Assembly (NCBI GenBank): GCA_018436725.1
Contig: JAHDKT010000015.1
Location: 1-64,000 of the forward strand
DNA: 64,000 bases
Direction of reading: 5' to 3'
Source of the DNA: Synergistaceae bacterium
GTDB taxonomy: Bacteria > Synergistota > Synergistia > Synergistales > Aminobacteriaceae
Shown piece after piece: positions 44,540-55,236 of this stretch. The notes beneath the pieces were generated by a model. It had not been told where the DNA came from. It did not search any database and saw only the letters and a program-made list of their open reading frames with translations. A program made the position numbers and the translations under genes. Numbering within the stretch: position 1 is the first letter of the stretch; each line of letters opens with the position of its first letter.

Positions 44540-45331
44540 TTATTCGCCTGCCGCCGGAGCTTTTGACCACATGGCGCCTTCCTCCCACGGAAGCATCATG
44601 TGCCGTGAAAGTGGCCAGCAGGGAACGGAGATATTCCGTGATGCGACCGTCGAAACCGTCTCCTCGAAAAGCTTCGGAGGAACGCCTGCGAAAAGAACCG
44701 GAAGACCGAGGTCCGCACCGGCTTCCATAACGGTCTCAAGGCCGTCGGCGCAAAGTTCCGGCGTCGTCTCGTCCATAAGGTGGGAATTGCTCACAAGCGC
44801 CCCCACGGAGAGGCCGCAGATGCTCTCCATTCTTTCGAGCATGGTCCGGACGCCGCGGACCGAGGAGGTTTGCGGACGGAACGCGTTGACGACAAGAATC
44901 AGAAGATACCCCGCGCGCCGAATATCGGGTTCGAACTGCTTCAGCGCCAGCGCTCCCTCCGCATCGCCGCCGATATCCAGCATCAAGCGGCCCTCGTCGG
45001 TCGCCAACGCGCAGGAAATCTTCGGCGAGACAACAGTCATATCGGACCAGCGAGCGTTTTCTGGGGGCATGATGATATTGAATCCCCTTGCGCCGAGAGC
45101 TTCCGTTACCTGTCGAATGCAGAAGTAAGGGTTGATGATATCCAAGTCGGCGATCGTGACCTTCTCGCCGAGCGCTTCGAATCCCAGGGCGAGATTCAGA
45201 ACCCACTCCGTCTTTCCGGAGCCGAGCGCGCCGGTGACGGCTACAGCCTTCGGCCATTTTTCGAGTGTGGCGGCAAATGTTTGAAAGGAGGTCATTAACC
45301 GGCTGAAAAGTTCGCGTTCAGAGGCGTTCAT
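44540..45331 (-). CDS. Uncharacterised P-loop ATPase linked to kor genes
   Basis: 263 residues. Walker A: GALGSGKTEW (about 34-43). DLDIINPYF (63-71) follows strand 2, as in MinD/ParA/CobQ-type (SIMIBI) NTPases, and RLMLDIGGDAEGA (115-127) is the Walker B region. No signal or membrane segment. The ATG at 45331 overlaps the fmt stop by four bases (ATGA), and korD follows 37 bases downstream, so it is built into a def-fmt-ATPase-korDABC operon. I infer a role in assembling or regulating the oxidoreductase, such as Fe-S or cofactor delivery, but nothing in the sequence proves it. A KGxxK-type deviant Walker motif is absent. Confidence 0.8.
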   Translation of the reverse strand: MNASERELFSRLMTSFQTFAATLEKWPKAVAVTGALGSGKTEWVLNLALGFEALGEKVTIADLDIINPYFCIRQVTEALGARGFNIIMPPENARWSDMTVVSPKISCALATDEGRLMLDIGGDAEGALALKQFEPDIRRAGYLLILVVNAFRPQTSSVRGVRTMLERMESICGLSVGALVSNSHLMDETTPELCADGLETVMEAGADLGLPVLFAGVPPKLFEETVSTVASRNISVPCWPLSRHMMLPWEEGAMWSKAPAAGE

Positions 45332-46275
45332 TGAAGAAAATCCCCTTTCTTCAGGCGGATCCCTCGGGCCCATTCAGCCCCGCCGAGGCGTTTTTTTCCT
45401 TCGGGTTGAATACTGAGAAGCACGACGGCCCCTTCGGAGGCTGCGACAACTGGGCATCCTTCGACGAAATCGAGGATTTCTCCGGGCTGCCCGGAGGAAG
45501 AATGACTAACGGCTTCCCAGATTTTCACCCGTTTGCCGAGTATCAGCACAAAGGCCCCCGGAGAGGGGTTCATCGCCCGCACCGTGGCGACTATACTGCG
45601 AGAAGGGCGGGACCAGGAGCATTCAGCCTCGTTGTTGGCAATTTTAGGAGCATAAGAAGCCGATTCAGAATCTTGATCTCTATACTCGCAACTTCCCTCA
45701 TTGAGACATTTTACACCCAACAGGTAAAGTTCGCTACCTTTTTCCGCAAGAATCTCTAAAATTTCTCCCGCACTGGCCTTCTCACCGATCGCCCACTCTT
45801 CCTGAAGAAGAATGGGCCCTGCGTCCATCTCCTCCACAAGACGGAAGAGCGACACTCCCGTCACGGTCTCTCCGTTCAGAAGCGCTCTCTGGACGGGGGC
45901 GGCGCCTCTGTACGCCGGGAGGAGCGAAGGATGGATATTCAGACACCCCCATGCGGGAGCGCTGAGAAATGGCTCGCGGATCTTCTGGCCGAAGTCCACG
46001 ACGAGAATGCACGCCGGCGGCGCTTCGGAAAGTCGCGCGGCAAGCTCGGGTTCGGCGGACGCTCTGGAAGAATGGAACACGGGAAGGTGGAGAAGATCGC
46101 AGGTTTTTTCCACGGGAGAGGGGATGCTCTTCATTCCTCTCCCTCCGGAAGAAGGAGGCGAAGTGACGATTAGGTCGAAGTGGATCTTTTGAGCAAGATG
46201 CGAAAGACAGGAGGCCGCAAAAGTCCCTGTTCCGAAGAACCACAGGACGGGATCTCTGGAAAGCGCGGGCGTCAT
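45328..46275 (-). CDS. fmt: Methionyl-tRNA formyltransferase
   Basis: Formylates initiator Met-tRNA with 10-formyl-THF. 315 residues; FGTGTFAASCLSHL at the start, then the catalytic region HPSLLPAYRGAAPVQRALLN and TGVSLFRLVEEMDAGPIL, and a C-terminal OB-like tRNA-binding domain. ATG overlaps the def stop (ATGA). Confidence 0.95.
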   Translation of the reverse strand: MTPALSRDPVLWFFGTGTFAASCLSHLAQKIHFDLIVTSPPSSGGRGMKSIPSPVEKTCDLLHLPVFHSSRASAEPELAARLSEAPPACILVVDFGQKIREPFLSAPAWGCLNIHPSLLPAYRGAAPVQRALLNGETVTGVSLFRLVEEMDAGPILLQEEWAIGEKASAGEILEILAEKGSELYLLGVKCLNEGSCEYRDQDSESASYAPKIANNEAECSWSRPSRSIVATVRAMNPSPGAFVLILGKRVKIWEAVSHSSSGQPGEILDFVEGCPVVAASEGAVVLLSIQPEGKKRLGGAEWARGIRLKKGDFLQ

Positions 46276-46790
46276 CGTCGCACCGATCCTCCGTCGGCGG
46301 ACTCGGCATCTTTCGAACGCAGGAGCTTTTTGCGGGCCATGGCGCGTTTCATGGGCGAAAAGTTATCGATAAGCAGTCTGCCGTCGAGATGATCCATTTC
46401 ATGAAGAAAGGCCCGGGCGAGGAAGCCGTCGACGGTCGTCTCATGTTCGACGCCTTCGATGTCGTTATATCTGACGGTTATCTGCGAAGGACGGTCGACA
46501 TTGCCGAAAATCCCCGGGAAGCTCAGACACCCCTCCTCGCCGGACTGTTCGCCTTCGGTGGAGATAACCCGGGGATTGGCCAGGACATGGAGCATTCCGT
46601 TGTAAAACACAACCGCCAGGCGCAGCGACACGCCGACCTGCGGGGCTGCGAGCCCCACTCCGTCGTGCAGATTCATCAGCCGGACCATTTCGGCGATCAA
46701 ATCTTTCAGTTCATCGTCAAAAACAACAACCGGTTCTGTTTTTTTTCGCAGAACCGGGTCGGGGTACACTCGAAGACGCAATGGATTCAT
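46272..46790 (-). CDS. def: Peptide deformylase
   Basis: Removes the N-formyl group from new proteins. 172 residues with all three motifs: GVGLAAPQVG, EEGCLSFP (metal Cys) and HEMDHLDG (metal His pair, catalytic Glu). First gene after the rpsA terminator and head of the def-fmt-kor operon. Confidence 0.97.
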   Translation of the reverse strand: MNPLRLRVYPDPVLRKKTEPVVVFDDELKDLIAEMVRLMNLHDGVGLAAPQVGVSLRLAVVFYNGMLHVLANPRVISTEGEQSGEEGCLSFPGIFGNVDRPSQITVRYNDIEGVEHETTVDGFLARAFLHEMDHLDGRLLIDNFSPMKRAMARKKLLRSKDAESADGGSVRR

Positions 46791-46819
46791 TCTGTTCGCC
46801 GCTCTTTCTTTGGAAATTT

Positions 46820-46848
46820 GAAAAAAGGGCCGCCTTTTCAGGCGACCC
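46820..46848 (-). terminator. Terminator of the ispH-rpsA transcript
   Basis: Minus-strand stem GGGTCGCCT/AGGCGGCCC (one G-U pair) with GAAA tetraloop, followed by TTTTTT. Confidence 0.88.
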
Positions 46849-46859
46849 CGTGAAGCATG

Positions 46860-48422
46860 CTAGTCCTGCATGGAGTTCTTCAAAAACTCTCCGATGGTGA
46901 CATTCGCCTCGCCGTCGCTCATGATGTTCTTCTGCTGATGTCTGTCGTGATCGCCGCGCTCCTGCTTGCCTTTTCTGCGCTCCTCGTCCCGGGGGCGCGA
47001 AGGTTCTACGGCCGTCGGCTCCTCAAGCGCGCTGATGCTCAGGCGCATTCTGCGCTCCGAAGGATTGATCTCGATGATTCGGGCAAGAACCTCCTGCCCC
47101 TCGGAGAGTACGTCGCCGGGCTTCTCAACCCTCTTCGTGCTCAACTGGGAGATGTGGATCAGTCCTTCGACGCCCTCTTCGATCTCGACGAACGCTCCGA
47201 AGTCGGCCAGGCGGACGACCTTGACCGTCAGATCCTGATCCTTCGAGTATCTGGCCGCGATATCGTTCCACGGATCGTTCAGCTGTTTGTAACCGAGGCT
47301 CATGCGCTTCTTGTCCATATCGACGTCGAGCACCTGCACCTCGACCTCCTGGCCCTTGCGAAGCACGTCTCTGGGATGCTTGATCCTGGTCCAGCTCAAG
47401 TCGCCGATATGGATGAGTCCTTCGATACCGGGCTCGACCTCGACGAACGCGCCGAAGTCGGTGACGTTGGTCACGATACCCTTGGTCACGTCGTTCTTCT
47501 TCCACTTGGAGGACGCAGTCGTCCACGGATCGTTGTCGGTCTGCTTGATGCTGAGAGAGACGCGGTTGTTCTCGCGGTCGATCCCGATGACCTTCACTTT
47601 GACGGGATCGCCCTTCTTGAACATCTCCTTCGGCTTGATATTCCGCTTCCAGGAAAGCTCGCTCATGTGGACAAGTCCGTCGATGGGACCGACGTTCACG
47701 AAAACCCCGAAGGAGGTGATGCTGCTGACCTCTCCGTCGAGTACCGCGCCTTCGGCCACGTTCACGTAGAAGGATTCGCGTTCGGCCACAAGAGTCTCCT
47801 CGACGATCATACGTCTGGAGAAGACGAGCCGGTGCTTCTTCTTGTCCTTTTCCATCAATTTAGCGTCGAAGATCTCGCCCACGAACTTGCCCGGATTGAC
47901 GCCTCTCCCCTCTTCGGCGAGATGCGAAATGGGGACGAACCCCTCGAGTCCGCAGCATTCGACCATGAGGCCGCCCTTGACCTTGCGGATCCCCTTCACG
48001 GAAACGACTTCGTTCTGGGCCAGTTTGTTTTCAAGTTCGCTCCAGCGGCGGTCGAATTCGCATCTCCAGCGGCTGACGAGAAGCTGCGCTTCTTCGCCGT
48101 GGCGGATGCTCACAACCTGAATCTGGATTTTCTCGTCGATCGCGGGTTCGGCCGCGTCCTCGACGAGAACCCTGTGAGACCACTCCTTGGCGGGCAGGAA
48201 GCCCTCGCACTTGTATCCCACGTCAACAAGCCAGCCTCCGTCGACGACGTTCACCACCGTACCGGTGACTATCTTTCCGCGGTGCAGCTCCTCGACCTCA
48301 CCGTACTGCTCGAGGATGCTCTCCATCGTCTCCTGAGCCTCGCCCATTTCTTCCACTTCACGCCCCTCGGCGTTTTCGACGTCCGTAGTACGGAGTCCCT
48401 CATTCATCATTTCTTCCGTCAT
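46860..48422 (-). CDS. rpsA: S1 domain protein / 30S ribosomal protein S1 homologue
   Basis: 520 residues with five S1 RNA-binding repeats, at about 48-118, 135-200, 228-297, 313-382 and 400-467 (for example GEVSSITSFGVFVNVGPIDG and GIVTNVTDFGAFVEVEPGIE). The first two are more divergent, as in ribosomal S1, where they bind the ribosome. The C-terminal 50 residues are charged. It overlaps ispH by 23 bases; the ispH-rpsA pairing is known in several phyla. Confidence 0.9.
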   Translation of the reverse strand: MTEEMMNEGLRTTDVENAEGREVEEMGEAQETMESILEQYGEVEELHRGKIVTGTVVNVVDGGWLVDVGYKCEGFLPAKEWSHRVLVEDAAEPAIDEKIQIQVVSIRHGEEAQLLVSRWRCEFDRRWSELENKLAQNEVVSVKGIRKVKGGLMVECCGLEGFVPISHLAEEGRGVNPGKFVGEIFDAKLMEKDKKKHRLVFSRRMIVEETLVAERESFYVNVAEGAVLDGEVSSITSFGVFVNVGPIDGLVHMSELSWKRNIKPKEMFKKGDPVKVKVIGIDRENNRVSLSIKQTDNDPWTTASSKWKKNDVTKGIVTNVTDFGAFVEVEPGIEGLIHIGDLSWTRIKHPRDVLRKGQEVEVQVLDVDMDKKRMSLGYKQLNDPWNDIAARYSKDQDLTVKVVRLADFGAFVEIEEGVEGLIHISQLSTKRVEKPGDVLSEGQEVLARIIEINPSERRMRLSISALEEPTAVEPSRPRDEERRKGKQERGDHDRHQQKNIMSDGEANVTIGEFLKNSMQD

Positions 48423-49320
48423 AACCTTCCATCCCCCTTGACACCTGCGATGTCTCTATTGCGTGTTTCACTTCTTCTATCAACCAGTCCGGTGTACTGG
48501 CGCCGGCTGCTATTCCAATTTTGTGTTTCCCCGCGAACCACCCCCCGGAAAGCTCCCCCGCGTGCTCGATCCACAGGACGTCGCAGCTTTGCGAACGCGC
48601 TATTTCCACGAGCTTCGCCGTGTTGGCGCTGTTCCGGCCTCCGACGACGATCAGGCCGTCCACACGGGAGGTAATCTTCCTGACGGCCTCCTGCCGCTGC
48701 GTAGTGGCCCCGCATATCGTATTGAAAACCCGCAGTTCGCGGATTTGGGGCGCGAGAATGGAGGCGGCGGATCCGAGAAACTCGCCTTTCTGGGTCGTCT
48801 GAGATATTACTCCCAACCTGTCCCTTTTGCCAAGAGCCTTTACCTCGGAAAGAGAGGATGCGACAAAAACGTCGCCTCCCGCGCACCCGACGATGGCCTG
48901 TACTTCCGGGTGTCCGGGGTCCCCGAGGACGAGAACCGAGTACCCTTCCTCCGCGAGAAACGCAGCCTTGTCCTGCGCGTTTTTCACGAAAGGGCAGGTC
49001 GCATCGGTCACATTCTCGACGCCGCACCGGGAAATAAGCTCCTCCTTTACGGAGGGAGGCACACCGTGGGCGCGAACAAAGGCCGGCGATCCCGGCGGAA
49101 TGTCGTCTATACTGTCCACGACTCTGAGCCCTTTCCTTGACAGACGCTCCACTTCCTGAGGGTTGTGGATGGGCATACCTATGGAATAGACCTTCCCTTC
49201 GCTCCCGGAACCCTCCGCGGCGCACTCCCCGATGCGTTTTTCGAGGCTTTCTATCGCTCTTTTCACGCCGAAGCAGAAACCGGTGGGCGACGCAGTCTCA
49301 ATCTCCTTCTTGTGCTCCAT
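48400..49320 (-). CDS. ispH: 4-hydroxy-3-methylbut-2-enyl diphosphate reductase
   Basis: Last enzyme of the MEP pathway, making IPP and DMAPP. 306 residues; three Fe-S cluster Cys are seen in PTGFCFGVKRAIE, DATCPFVKNAQ and NTICGATTQRQ. The start at 49320 overlaps miaA by 23 bases; its Shine-Dalgarno sequence is distant, and an ATG at 49356 is an alternative. DMAPP made here feeds MiaA encoded next door. Confidence 0.95.
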   Translation of the reverse strand: MEHKKEIETASPTGFCFGVKRAIESLEKRIGECAAEGSGSEGKVYSIGMPIHNPQEVERLSRKGLRVVDSIDDIPPGSPAFVRAHGVPPSVKEELISRCGVENVTDATCPFVKNAQDKAAFLAEEGYSVLVLGDPGHPEVQAIVGCAGGDVFVASSLSEVKALGKRDRLGVISQTTQKGEFLGSAASILAPQIRELRVFNTICGATTQRQEAVRKITSRVDGLIVVGGRNSANTAKLVEIARSQSCDVLWIEHAGELSGGWFAGKHKIGIAAGASTPDWLIEEVKHAIETSQVSRGMEGYDGRNDE

Positions 49321-50314
49321 CGACGAAAGACCATCTCCCCGAATGATGACGGACATCCTTTTCAATCGCGTCGGCGAGTTCCGTCATCGAACAATCCATA
49401 GTATCATACCATAGAATTGGAGAAAATTTCCCAAACCAGGTCATCTGCCTTCGAGAAAATGCTTTCGTCTGCCGAATGTCCTGCTCCGCCGCCTCCTCGC
49501 GTGAACACTTCCCGCGCAGATACTCAAGAATATCCTTGTACCCGAAGCCCTGCATCGAGGGGAAACGTTCGTCGAAACCCTTGGCCAGCAGCCACTCCAC
49601 CTCCTCCACGAATCCGGAGGCGAACTGCTCCCTGACCCGCCGTTCGATGCTCTCGAAAAGAAAGCGCCGCTCCCTTTTCAGCCCGATGTACAGCACGTCG
49701 TATTTCGGCGAGGGCCCCATCTTCCGGCGCTTCCGCCACGCTTCGCCGACGGTTCCGCCGGTCAGGCGGCAAATCTCCAGAGCGCGCACAACACGGCGGA
49801 CATCGTTCTCGTGCAGTCTCTCCGCGCTCTCGGGATCCGCGGAACGAAGCATACAGTGCAGCGCCCCCGCTCCCTGCGCCGAGGCGATCTCCTCCAGCTC
49901 CTTGCGCAGCTCCATACTCTTCGGCAGCTCCTCGGAGAGCGCGCCGCCGAAGAGCGCGTGAAAATAAAACGGCGTGCCCCCCGCGAAGAGAGGAATGCGC
50001 CCCCGAGCGCGTATTCGTTCGACGGCATCCTCGCAGCCCGAGACGAAGTCCGCTGCGGAGAACACCTGATCCGGGTCCGCCACGTCGATCATGTGATGGA
50101 TGATGCGCCGCCGGATATCCGGAGAAATCTTGTCCGCGCCGATATCGAGGTACCTGTACACCTGGCGCGAATCCACGGAGATGATCTCCGCGCCCAGCCG
50201 TTCGGCGAGAAGAAGGCTCACCGCGGTTTTTCCCACCGCCGTCGGCCCCACGACGGCGAGTAGTGGCATCCGTTCATCCCCGCGCGCATCCGCGCCGTTG
50301 GTCTTTGAAAGCAT
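49298..50314 (-). CDS. miaA: tRNA dimethylallyltransferase
   Basis: Prenylates A37 of tRNAs reading U-initial codons. 338 residues: P-loop GPTAVGKTAVS, ISVDSRQVYRYLDIGADK, and FAGGTPFYFHALFGG; a C-terminal helical tRNA domain. GGGAG lies nine bases before the ATG. Lies just downstream of mutL, as in many bacteria. Confidence 0.96.
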   Translation of the reverse strand: MLSKTNGADARGDERMPLLAVVGPTAVGKTAVSLLLAERLGAEIISVDSRQVYRYLDIGADKISPDIRRRIIHHMIDVADPDQVFSAADFVSGCEDAVERIRARGRIPLFAGGTPFYFHALFGGALSEELPKSMELRKELEEIASAQGAGALHCMLRSADPESAERLHENDVRRVVRALEICRLTGGTVGEAWRKRRKMGPSPKYDVLYIGLKRERRFLFESIERRVREQFASGFVEEVEWLLAKGFDERFPSMQGFGYKDILEYLRGKCSREEAAEQDIRQTKAFSRRQMTWFGKFSPILWYDTMDCSMTELADAIEKDVRHHSGRWSFVDGAQEGD

Positions 50315-50319
50315 GCGGT

Positions 50320-52146
50320 CTACTCCCTTCCGAAGAACGATTCCAGTTTACTTCTCGGCAGCAGCAGGACGGTCGGGCGTCCGTGAGGACACGACCAGGG
50401 CTGCTCGCACTGCATCAGCCCTCTCCACAGAGCAAGACACTCGGAAGCCGCCAGCCTGTCCCCCAGCTTGACCGAAAGGCCGCACGCCAGCGTGGCGAGC
50501 TTCCTCCAGAGGATTTCCTCCAGCGGACTCTTCCGCTCCTCCGTCCATTCTAAAAGCACCGAACGCAACAGGCGGACGGGGTCCTCCCCGATACCCCCTT
50601 GCAACGCCGGGTAGACCGAGAGAAGCAGCAGTCCGTCACGCTCTTCGAAGGAAAAACCAACATCCTCCAGCGCCTCCAGATGCTCCCGGACCGACATCGA
50701 GAATGACGGAGGAAGCGGCAGCGGAACCGCGCAGCGCTGCCTGGTCACCGATTCCTTCGATATTCTGCGCGCCCGCTCATAGCCTATCCGCTCGTGCGCG
50801 GCGTGCGGATCCATCACCGCGAGCGCATCGCCGGATTCGAAGACGACATACCCCGACTCCATCCTTCCAAGGAGCCTCACGGAGTCCTGCTCCCACTTCG
50901 GCGATCCTCCTGCGGAGAGCGGGACGGTATCTTCCGAACAGGACGCCTCCGAAGACTGCCCGTCCGCAAAAGGAGACGATGCAACCCTGTTGAACAGCTC
51001 TCCGGCTGAGGGGGCCGGAGCACGCCGCGAAGAGGGCTGCGACGAGGGAGAACTCGAATGGGCGCGGTACGGAGGCTCCTGCCGTACAGGAACGTCTCCG
51101 GAAGAGAGCGCCGGAGCGACGGGGGCGATGGAGGGAGGCTTTCCCGAGAGCGTCAGCACCGCCTGCTGTACCACGTCGAAGACCTCGCCCGGATAGCGGA
51201 AGCGGACCTCCGCCTTCGCCGGGTGGATATTCGCGTCGAGCAGCTCGGGGGCAAGCGTGAAGAAAAACATCCAGTTACCCGTCAGAGACCGGCAGAGCGC
51301 ACCCACAGCCCCCCGAATCACCGAGTCCACCACCGTGCGGCCGTTCACGAAGGTGGAGACGGCGCTCCTGTTCTTCCCGGGAAAGGGCATCCACCAGCAC
51401 TCCAGCGACAGATTCGTCGCCGCCGCCTCGCACATACGCAGCTCGCCCCCGCCGAAACCTCCGTCGTGCGCGGCGCCGGACGGTGTTCGGGGCGTCTGAC
51501 GGGGATCCCCCCACAAGGAACGAAGGAGGGACTCCCTGTCCCCGTCTCCCAGAGAGGAGAAGACCTGCCTGCCGTCGTGCTGCTCCGAAAACGCCACCGA
51601 CGGGTACGCCACGGCAAGATCGCGCACCAGCGAAGAGACGCGCCGGGCCTCCGCGGCGGCTGTTTTCAGGAACTTTCTGCGGGCTGGAAGCGTATAGAAA
51701 AGGTCTTCGACCGAGATTCGCGTCCCCGGACGGCAGGGCGTCGGCACATGACGGACCGTCCGCCCCCCTTCGATAAAGAGCAGCGAGCCCTGCTCCTCCC
51801 CGGCTTTCCGCGAACGAATCTCCAGGCGGCTCACAGCGGCGATGCTCGCAAGCGCTTCCCCGCGGAATCCGAGCGAACGAACGCTCTCCAGTTCCTCGAC
51901 TGTGCGTATCTTGCTCGTCGCGTGCCGCGCCACGGCCAGCGGCAGGTCGTCGAACAACATCCCCTCGCCGTTGTCCTCGATGACGATCCGAAGCTTCCCC
52001 CCCTCGTGGAGGGCCACGGAAATCTCCGACGCTCCCGCGTCGAGCGAGTTCTCCACCGTCTCCTTCACCACGGAGACGGGGCGCTCGACCACCTCCCCCG
52101 CCGCGATGCGGGAGTACACATCTTCAGGAAGAAGAGAGATTTTCAC
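50320..52146 (-). CDS. mutL: DNA mismatch repair protein MutL
   Basis: 608 residues. GHKL ATPase with [19 protein letters not shown] and [17 protein letters not shown]. The C-terminal endonuclease motif reads [12 protein letters not shown], matching DQHA(X)2E(X)4E except Pro for Gln, and the terminal CPHGRP metal motif is present; so MutL is probably a nicking enzyme, as in bacteria without MutH. GTG at 52146 has GGGAGG nine bases upstream and overlaps mutS by 23 bases. Confidence 0.95.
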   Translation of the reverse strand: MKISLLPEDVYSRIAAGEVVERPVSVVKETVENSLDAGASEISVALHEGGKLRIVIEDNGEGMLFDDLPLAVARHATSKIRTVEELESVRSLGFRGEALASIAAVSRLEIRSRKAGEEQGSLLFIEGGRTVRHVPTPCRPGTRISVEDLFYTLPARRKFLKTAAAEARRVSSLVRDLAVAYPSVAFSEQHDGRQVFSSLGDGDRESLLRSLWGDPRQTPRTPSGAAHDGGFGGGELRMCEAAATNLSLECWWMPFPGKNRSAVSTFVNGRTVVDSVIRGAVGALCRSLTGNWMFFFTLAPELLDANIHPAKAEVRFRYPGEVFDVVQQAVLTLSGKPPSIAPVAPALSSGDVPVRQEPPYRAHSSSPSSQPSSRRAPAPSAGELFNRVASSPFADGQSSEASCSEDTVPLSAGGSPKWEQDSVRLLGRMESGYVVFESGDALAVMDPHAAHERIGYERARRISKESVTRQRCAVPLPLPPSFSMSVREHLEALEDVGFSFEERDGLLLLSVYPALQGGIGEDPVRLLRSVLLEWTEERKSPLEEILWRKLATLACGLSVKLGDRLAASECLALWRGLMQCEQPWSCPHGRPTVLLLPRSKLESFFGRE

Positions 52147-54817
52147 AACGAATCGCCTCCCTGCTTTTTTCGACGAGCGCATACAGCAGCTCAAGCGCGC
52201 GGAACGGAGTGAGCGAGTCCGGAGTCATCGCCGCGAGTTCCTCGACGATGCCGGAGCGCACAGGCTCGAACAGCGTCATCTGGCGAACTCCGGGAATCTC
52301 CTTCCGCTTGCCTGTATGCTGCGCAGGCGCGGCGCACTTCTCTTCTTTTTCAAAGCGCTGCAGCAGTTCGAACGCCCTCTTGAGCACGGGGCGCGGCAAC
52401 CCCGCAAGGCGCGCGACCTCGATGCCGTACGAGCGGTCCGCGCTTCCCTTCACTACCTGGTGCAAAAAGAAGATGCCGTCCGCATCCTCCTTCACAGCCA
52501 TGCTCAGGTTCTCGATCTGCGGATAGCGCTCGTCGAGGCAGGTCAGCTCGTGGTAGTGGGTCGCGAAAAGCACCTTCGGCGAGCGGCCGCACCCCTCCGC
52601 AAGGTGCTCCAGGACGGCCCAGGCGATGCTCATGCCGTCGTAAGTGGACGTCCCTCTTCCCACCTCGTCGAGAATGACCAGGCTCCTCTCCGTCAGGTTG
52701 TTCAGGATGTTCGCCGTCTCCACCATCTCCACCATGAAGGTGCTGCTTCCGCGCGCCAAGTCGTCCCGCGCGCCGATGCGCGTGAAAATCCTGTCGCAGA
52801 GTCCCATCGACGCCGACTCCGCAGGGACGAAGCACCCTATCTGCGCCATCACGACGAGCAGAGCAGCCGTCCGCAGGTAGGTGGACTTTCCCGCCATGTT
52901 CGGCCCCGTGATCAACGCGATCCGCTTCTCCGAACGCCGCAGCGCGATGGAGTTGGGGACGAAGGGCGAATCGGTCAGGCACTCCTCCACGACCGGGTGA
53001 CGCGCGTTCCGCACGACGATATCGTACCCGTCGTTCAGTTCCGGGCGGATATACCCGCGCTCCCTGGCGACCTCGGCGAAGGATGTCAGCACATCGAGGG
53101 CCGACAGGACGCTCCCCAGATGCTGCAACTCCTCCACGCGGGCCAGCGTCCGCTCCGTCAGGCCGTCGAAGAGCGCCCCTTCCCTCCGTGATATCTCCGA
53201 GGCAGCGGACGCAATACGCTCCTCAAGCTCCTTCATCTCCTGCGTGATGAAGCGCTCCGCGTTCACCAGCGTCTGCTTCCGGATGAACCATCCGGGCAGC
53301 TCCACCTCGCCCGCGTTCAGGGCGGCCCTGCTCACTTCAAGGTAGTAGCCGAACACCTTGTTGTAGCCGGGCTTGATCCTCGAGATGCCCGTGCTCTCGC
53401 GCACCTTCTCCACGTAGGCGTCCATCATGTCGGAAGCGCCAGCCTCGACGCCGCGCCACTCGTCCAGTTCAGCGTCGTACCCGCTCCGGATCAGGCCTCC
53501 CTGCGCCCTGTTGCGGGGGAGGTCGTCCTCAAGCGCCGCGCACAGCTCCTCCCGAAGCGCAGTGAAGTCGGCGATCCCTCCGGTCCAGCGGGAAAGCGGC
53601 GAGTCCGCGCACAGCGGCAGAATCGAAGGCAACAGATAGAGAGTATCCCGGATCGCCCCGAGGTCTTTCGGCGTGCCGGTTCCAAGACTCAGCCGCGAGG
53701 AGGAGCGCTCCACGTCGCGGCATTCGCCGAGCAGGTCGCGGAGCGCGCGCCGCTCTCCGGAGTTCTCCACAAGCCAACCTACGGCATCCTGCCTGCGGCG
53801 CACCTCGTCGAGGTCGAGCAGCGGACGGAGCATCCACTCTCTGAGTAGCCGCCTCCCCATGGTCGAACGGCACCGGTTCAGCGTCCGGTAGAGGGACGGC
53901 GCGTCCCCGTTCTGCTCCTGCCGCGTATCGAAAAGTTCGAGATTCCGCCCCGTCGTCACGTCAAGATGCAGATGCTCCGAGGAGCGCAGCGGATGCGCAC
54001 GCTTCACGTACTCCACCGCGCCGAACTGCGTCTCGTGGAGATACGCCAGCACGGCGGCGGCGGCTCCGGCGGCCGGAGAGCCGTCCTCCAGGCCGAAGGA
54101 GGCCAGCGTCGCCGTCTTCCACTGCTGCAACAAGCGCCGCGTACCCTGGGCCGGGCTGAAGAACTCGTCCTCCCTCGGGAGAGGAAAGAAATCGCCCACA
54201 AGCGGCAGCCACTCGGAGAGCGAAAGACTCGCGGGATGGAGCAGCTCGCCGGGAGCGAAAGAACCGAGCAGCGCGGCGGCCTCCCCCTTCGAGAAGACGC
54301 CGGCCTCAAGACGCCCCGTCTCCACCGAGAGCAGCGCCACGGCAAGCTCCTTCCCCGCCCGGCACACGGCAGCCAATCGTCCGCCAGAACCGGCTTCCTC
54401 GGGGACGTACGTTCCCGGTGTGACGATGCGGATCACCTTCCGTTCGACAATGCCCTTGTTGCTCGGCTCGGTGATCTGTTCGCAGATGGCCACCTTGCAC
54501 CCGGCGCGGACGAGCCGCCCCAGATAGCCGTTGACCGCGTGCCACGGCACGCCCGCCATCGGGATGCTCTTCTCAGCGTCCCGCGCCGTGAGCGTGATGT
54601 CCAGGATCGACGACGCCTTCACCGCGTCATCGAAGAACATTTCGTAGAAGTCGCCCATCCTGAAGAAGAGAATGCAGTCCGGATACAGCTTCTTCCACTC
54701 GAAGTACTGCGAAAGCATCGGCGTCATCTTCACCCCGGACAGCCCGGAGGGAATGACCTCCAAGGCCGCCTCCCCGCGCTCCGGCAGGGTTCTCTCTCCC
54801 GGAGCCGCCCCGTTCAT
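52124..54817 (-). CDS. mutS: DNA mismatch repair protein MutS
   Basis: Mismatch sensor, 897 residues. Mismatch-binding [15 protein letters not shown] in domain I; Walker A in [14 protein letters not shown]; Walker B region [18 protein letters not shown]-terminal dimerisation helices. The ATG overlaps the ruvX stop by four bases. A 30-residue N-terminal extension precedes the normal [12 protein letters not shown] start at residue 31, so the real start may be the later ATG near 54727. Confidence 0.97.
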   Translation of the reverse strand: MNGAAPGERTLPERGEAALEVIPSGLSGVKMTPMLSQYFEWKKLYPDCILFFRMGDFYEMFFDDAVKASSILDITLTARDAEKSIPMAGVPWHAVNGYLGRLVRAGCKVAICEQITEPSNKGIVERKVIRIVTPGTYVPEEAGSGGRLAAVCRAGKELAVALLSVETGRLEAGVFSKGEAAALLGSFAPGELLHPASLSLSEWLPLVGDFFPLPREDEFFSPAQGTRRLLQQWKTATLASFGLEDGSPAAGAAAAVLAYLHETQFGAVEYVKRAHPLRSSEHLHLDVTTGRNLELFDTRQEQNGDAPSLYRTLNRCRSTMGRRLLREWMLRPLLDLDEVRRRQDAVGWLVENSGERRALRDLLGECRDVERSSSRLSLGTGTPKDLGAIRDTLYLLPSILPLCADSPLSRWTGGIADFTALREELCAALEDDLPRNRAQGGLIRSGYDAELDEWRGVEAGASDMMDAYVEKVRESTGISRIKPGYNKVFGYYLEVSRAALNAGEVELPGWFIRKQTLVNAERFITQEMKELEERIASAASEISRREGALFDGLTERTLARVEELQHLGSVLSALDVLTSFAEVARERGYIRPELNDGYDIVVRNARHPVVEECLTDSPFVPNSIALRRSEKRIALITGPNMAGKSTYLRTAALLVVMAQIGCFVPAESASMGLCDRIFTRIGARDDLARGSSTFMVEMVETANILNNLTERSLVILDEVGRGTSTYDGMSIAWAVLEHLAEGCGRSPKVLFATHYHELTCLDERYPQIENLSMAVKEDADGIFFLHQVVKGSADRSYGIEVARLAGLPRPVLKRAFELLQRFEKEEKCAAPAQHTGKRKEIPGVRQMTLFEPVRSGIVEELAAMTPDSLTPFRALELLYALVEKSREAIRCENLSSS

Positions 54818-55236
54818 GCCCTGCCGCTCCTGTCCAGCCAGCTCTGCAGAATCAGCGCCGCAGCCACCTTGTCCACCTTTCCCTTCCGGTTCTTCCGCGA
54901 AACGTCCCCTTCAAGAAGCGCCTGCGTCGCCATGACGGTGGAGAAGCGCTCGTCGTGCAACACGACGTTCACCGCCGGATAGCGTTCACTCAGAACGCGC
55001 CCCCACTCCTCGATCTTCTCCGCTTCCGGCCCGCGCGCGCCGGTCGTGCGCAACGGCACGCCCAGGAGCAGCGTCTCCGGATCGTACGTCTTCACAAGCG
55101 CGTCCAGCTCCTCCAGCCAGGAGGATTCGGCGGACAGAACGGCGATCCCCTGGGCGAACATCCCCAGGGGATCGCTGACTGCGACGCCGATGCGGACCGT
55201 CCCTATGTCAAGGGCGAGCGTCCGTCTGCTCAGCAT
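54814..55236 (-). CDS. ruvX: Holliday-junction resolvase-like protein RuvX/YqgF
   Basis: 140-residue RNase H-fold protein involved in 16S rRNA 5'-end processing. [19 protein letters not shown] and [13 protein letters not shown] carry family residues; [17 protein letters not shown] is the second signature. It overlaps alaS by seven bases. Confidence 0.94.
   Translation of the reverse strand: MLSRRTLALDIGTVRIGVAVSDPLGMFAQGIAVLSAESSWLEELDALVKTYDPETLLLGVPLRTTGARGPEAEKIEEWGRVLSERYPAVNVVLHDERFSTVMATQALLEGDVSRKNRKGKVDKVAAALILQSWLDRSGRA

Noticed and set aside
46857-48674. 605-codon plus-strand frame opposite the S1 repeat gene
   Set aside because: Its repeated Asp- and Leu-rich segments are the mirror of the S1 repeats; no ribosome site or domain supports it.
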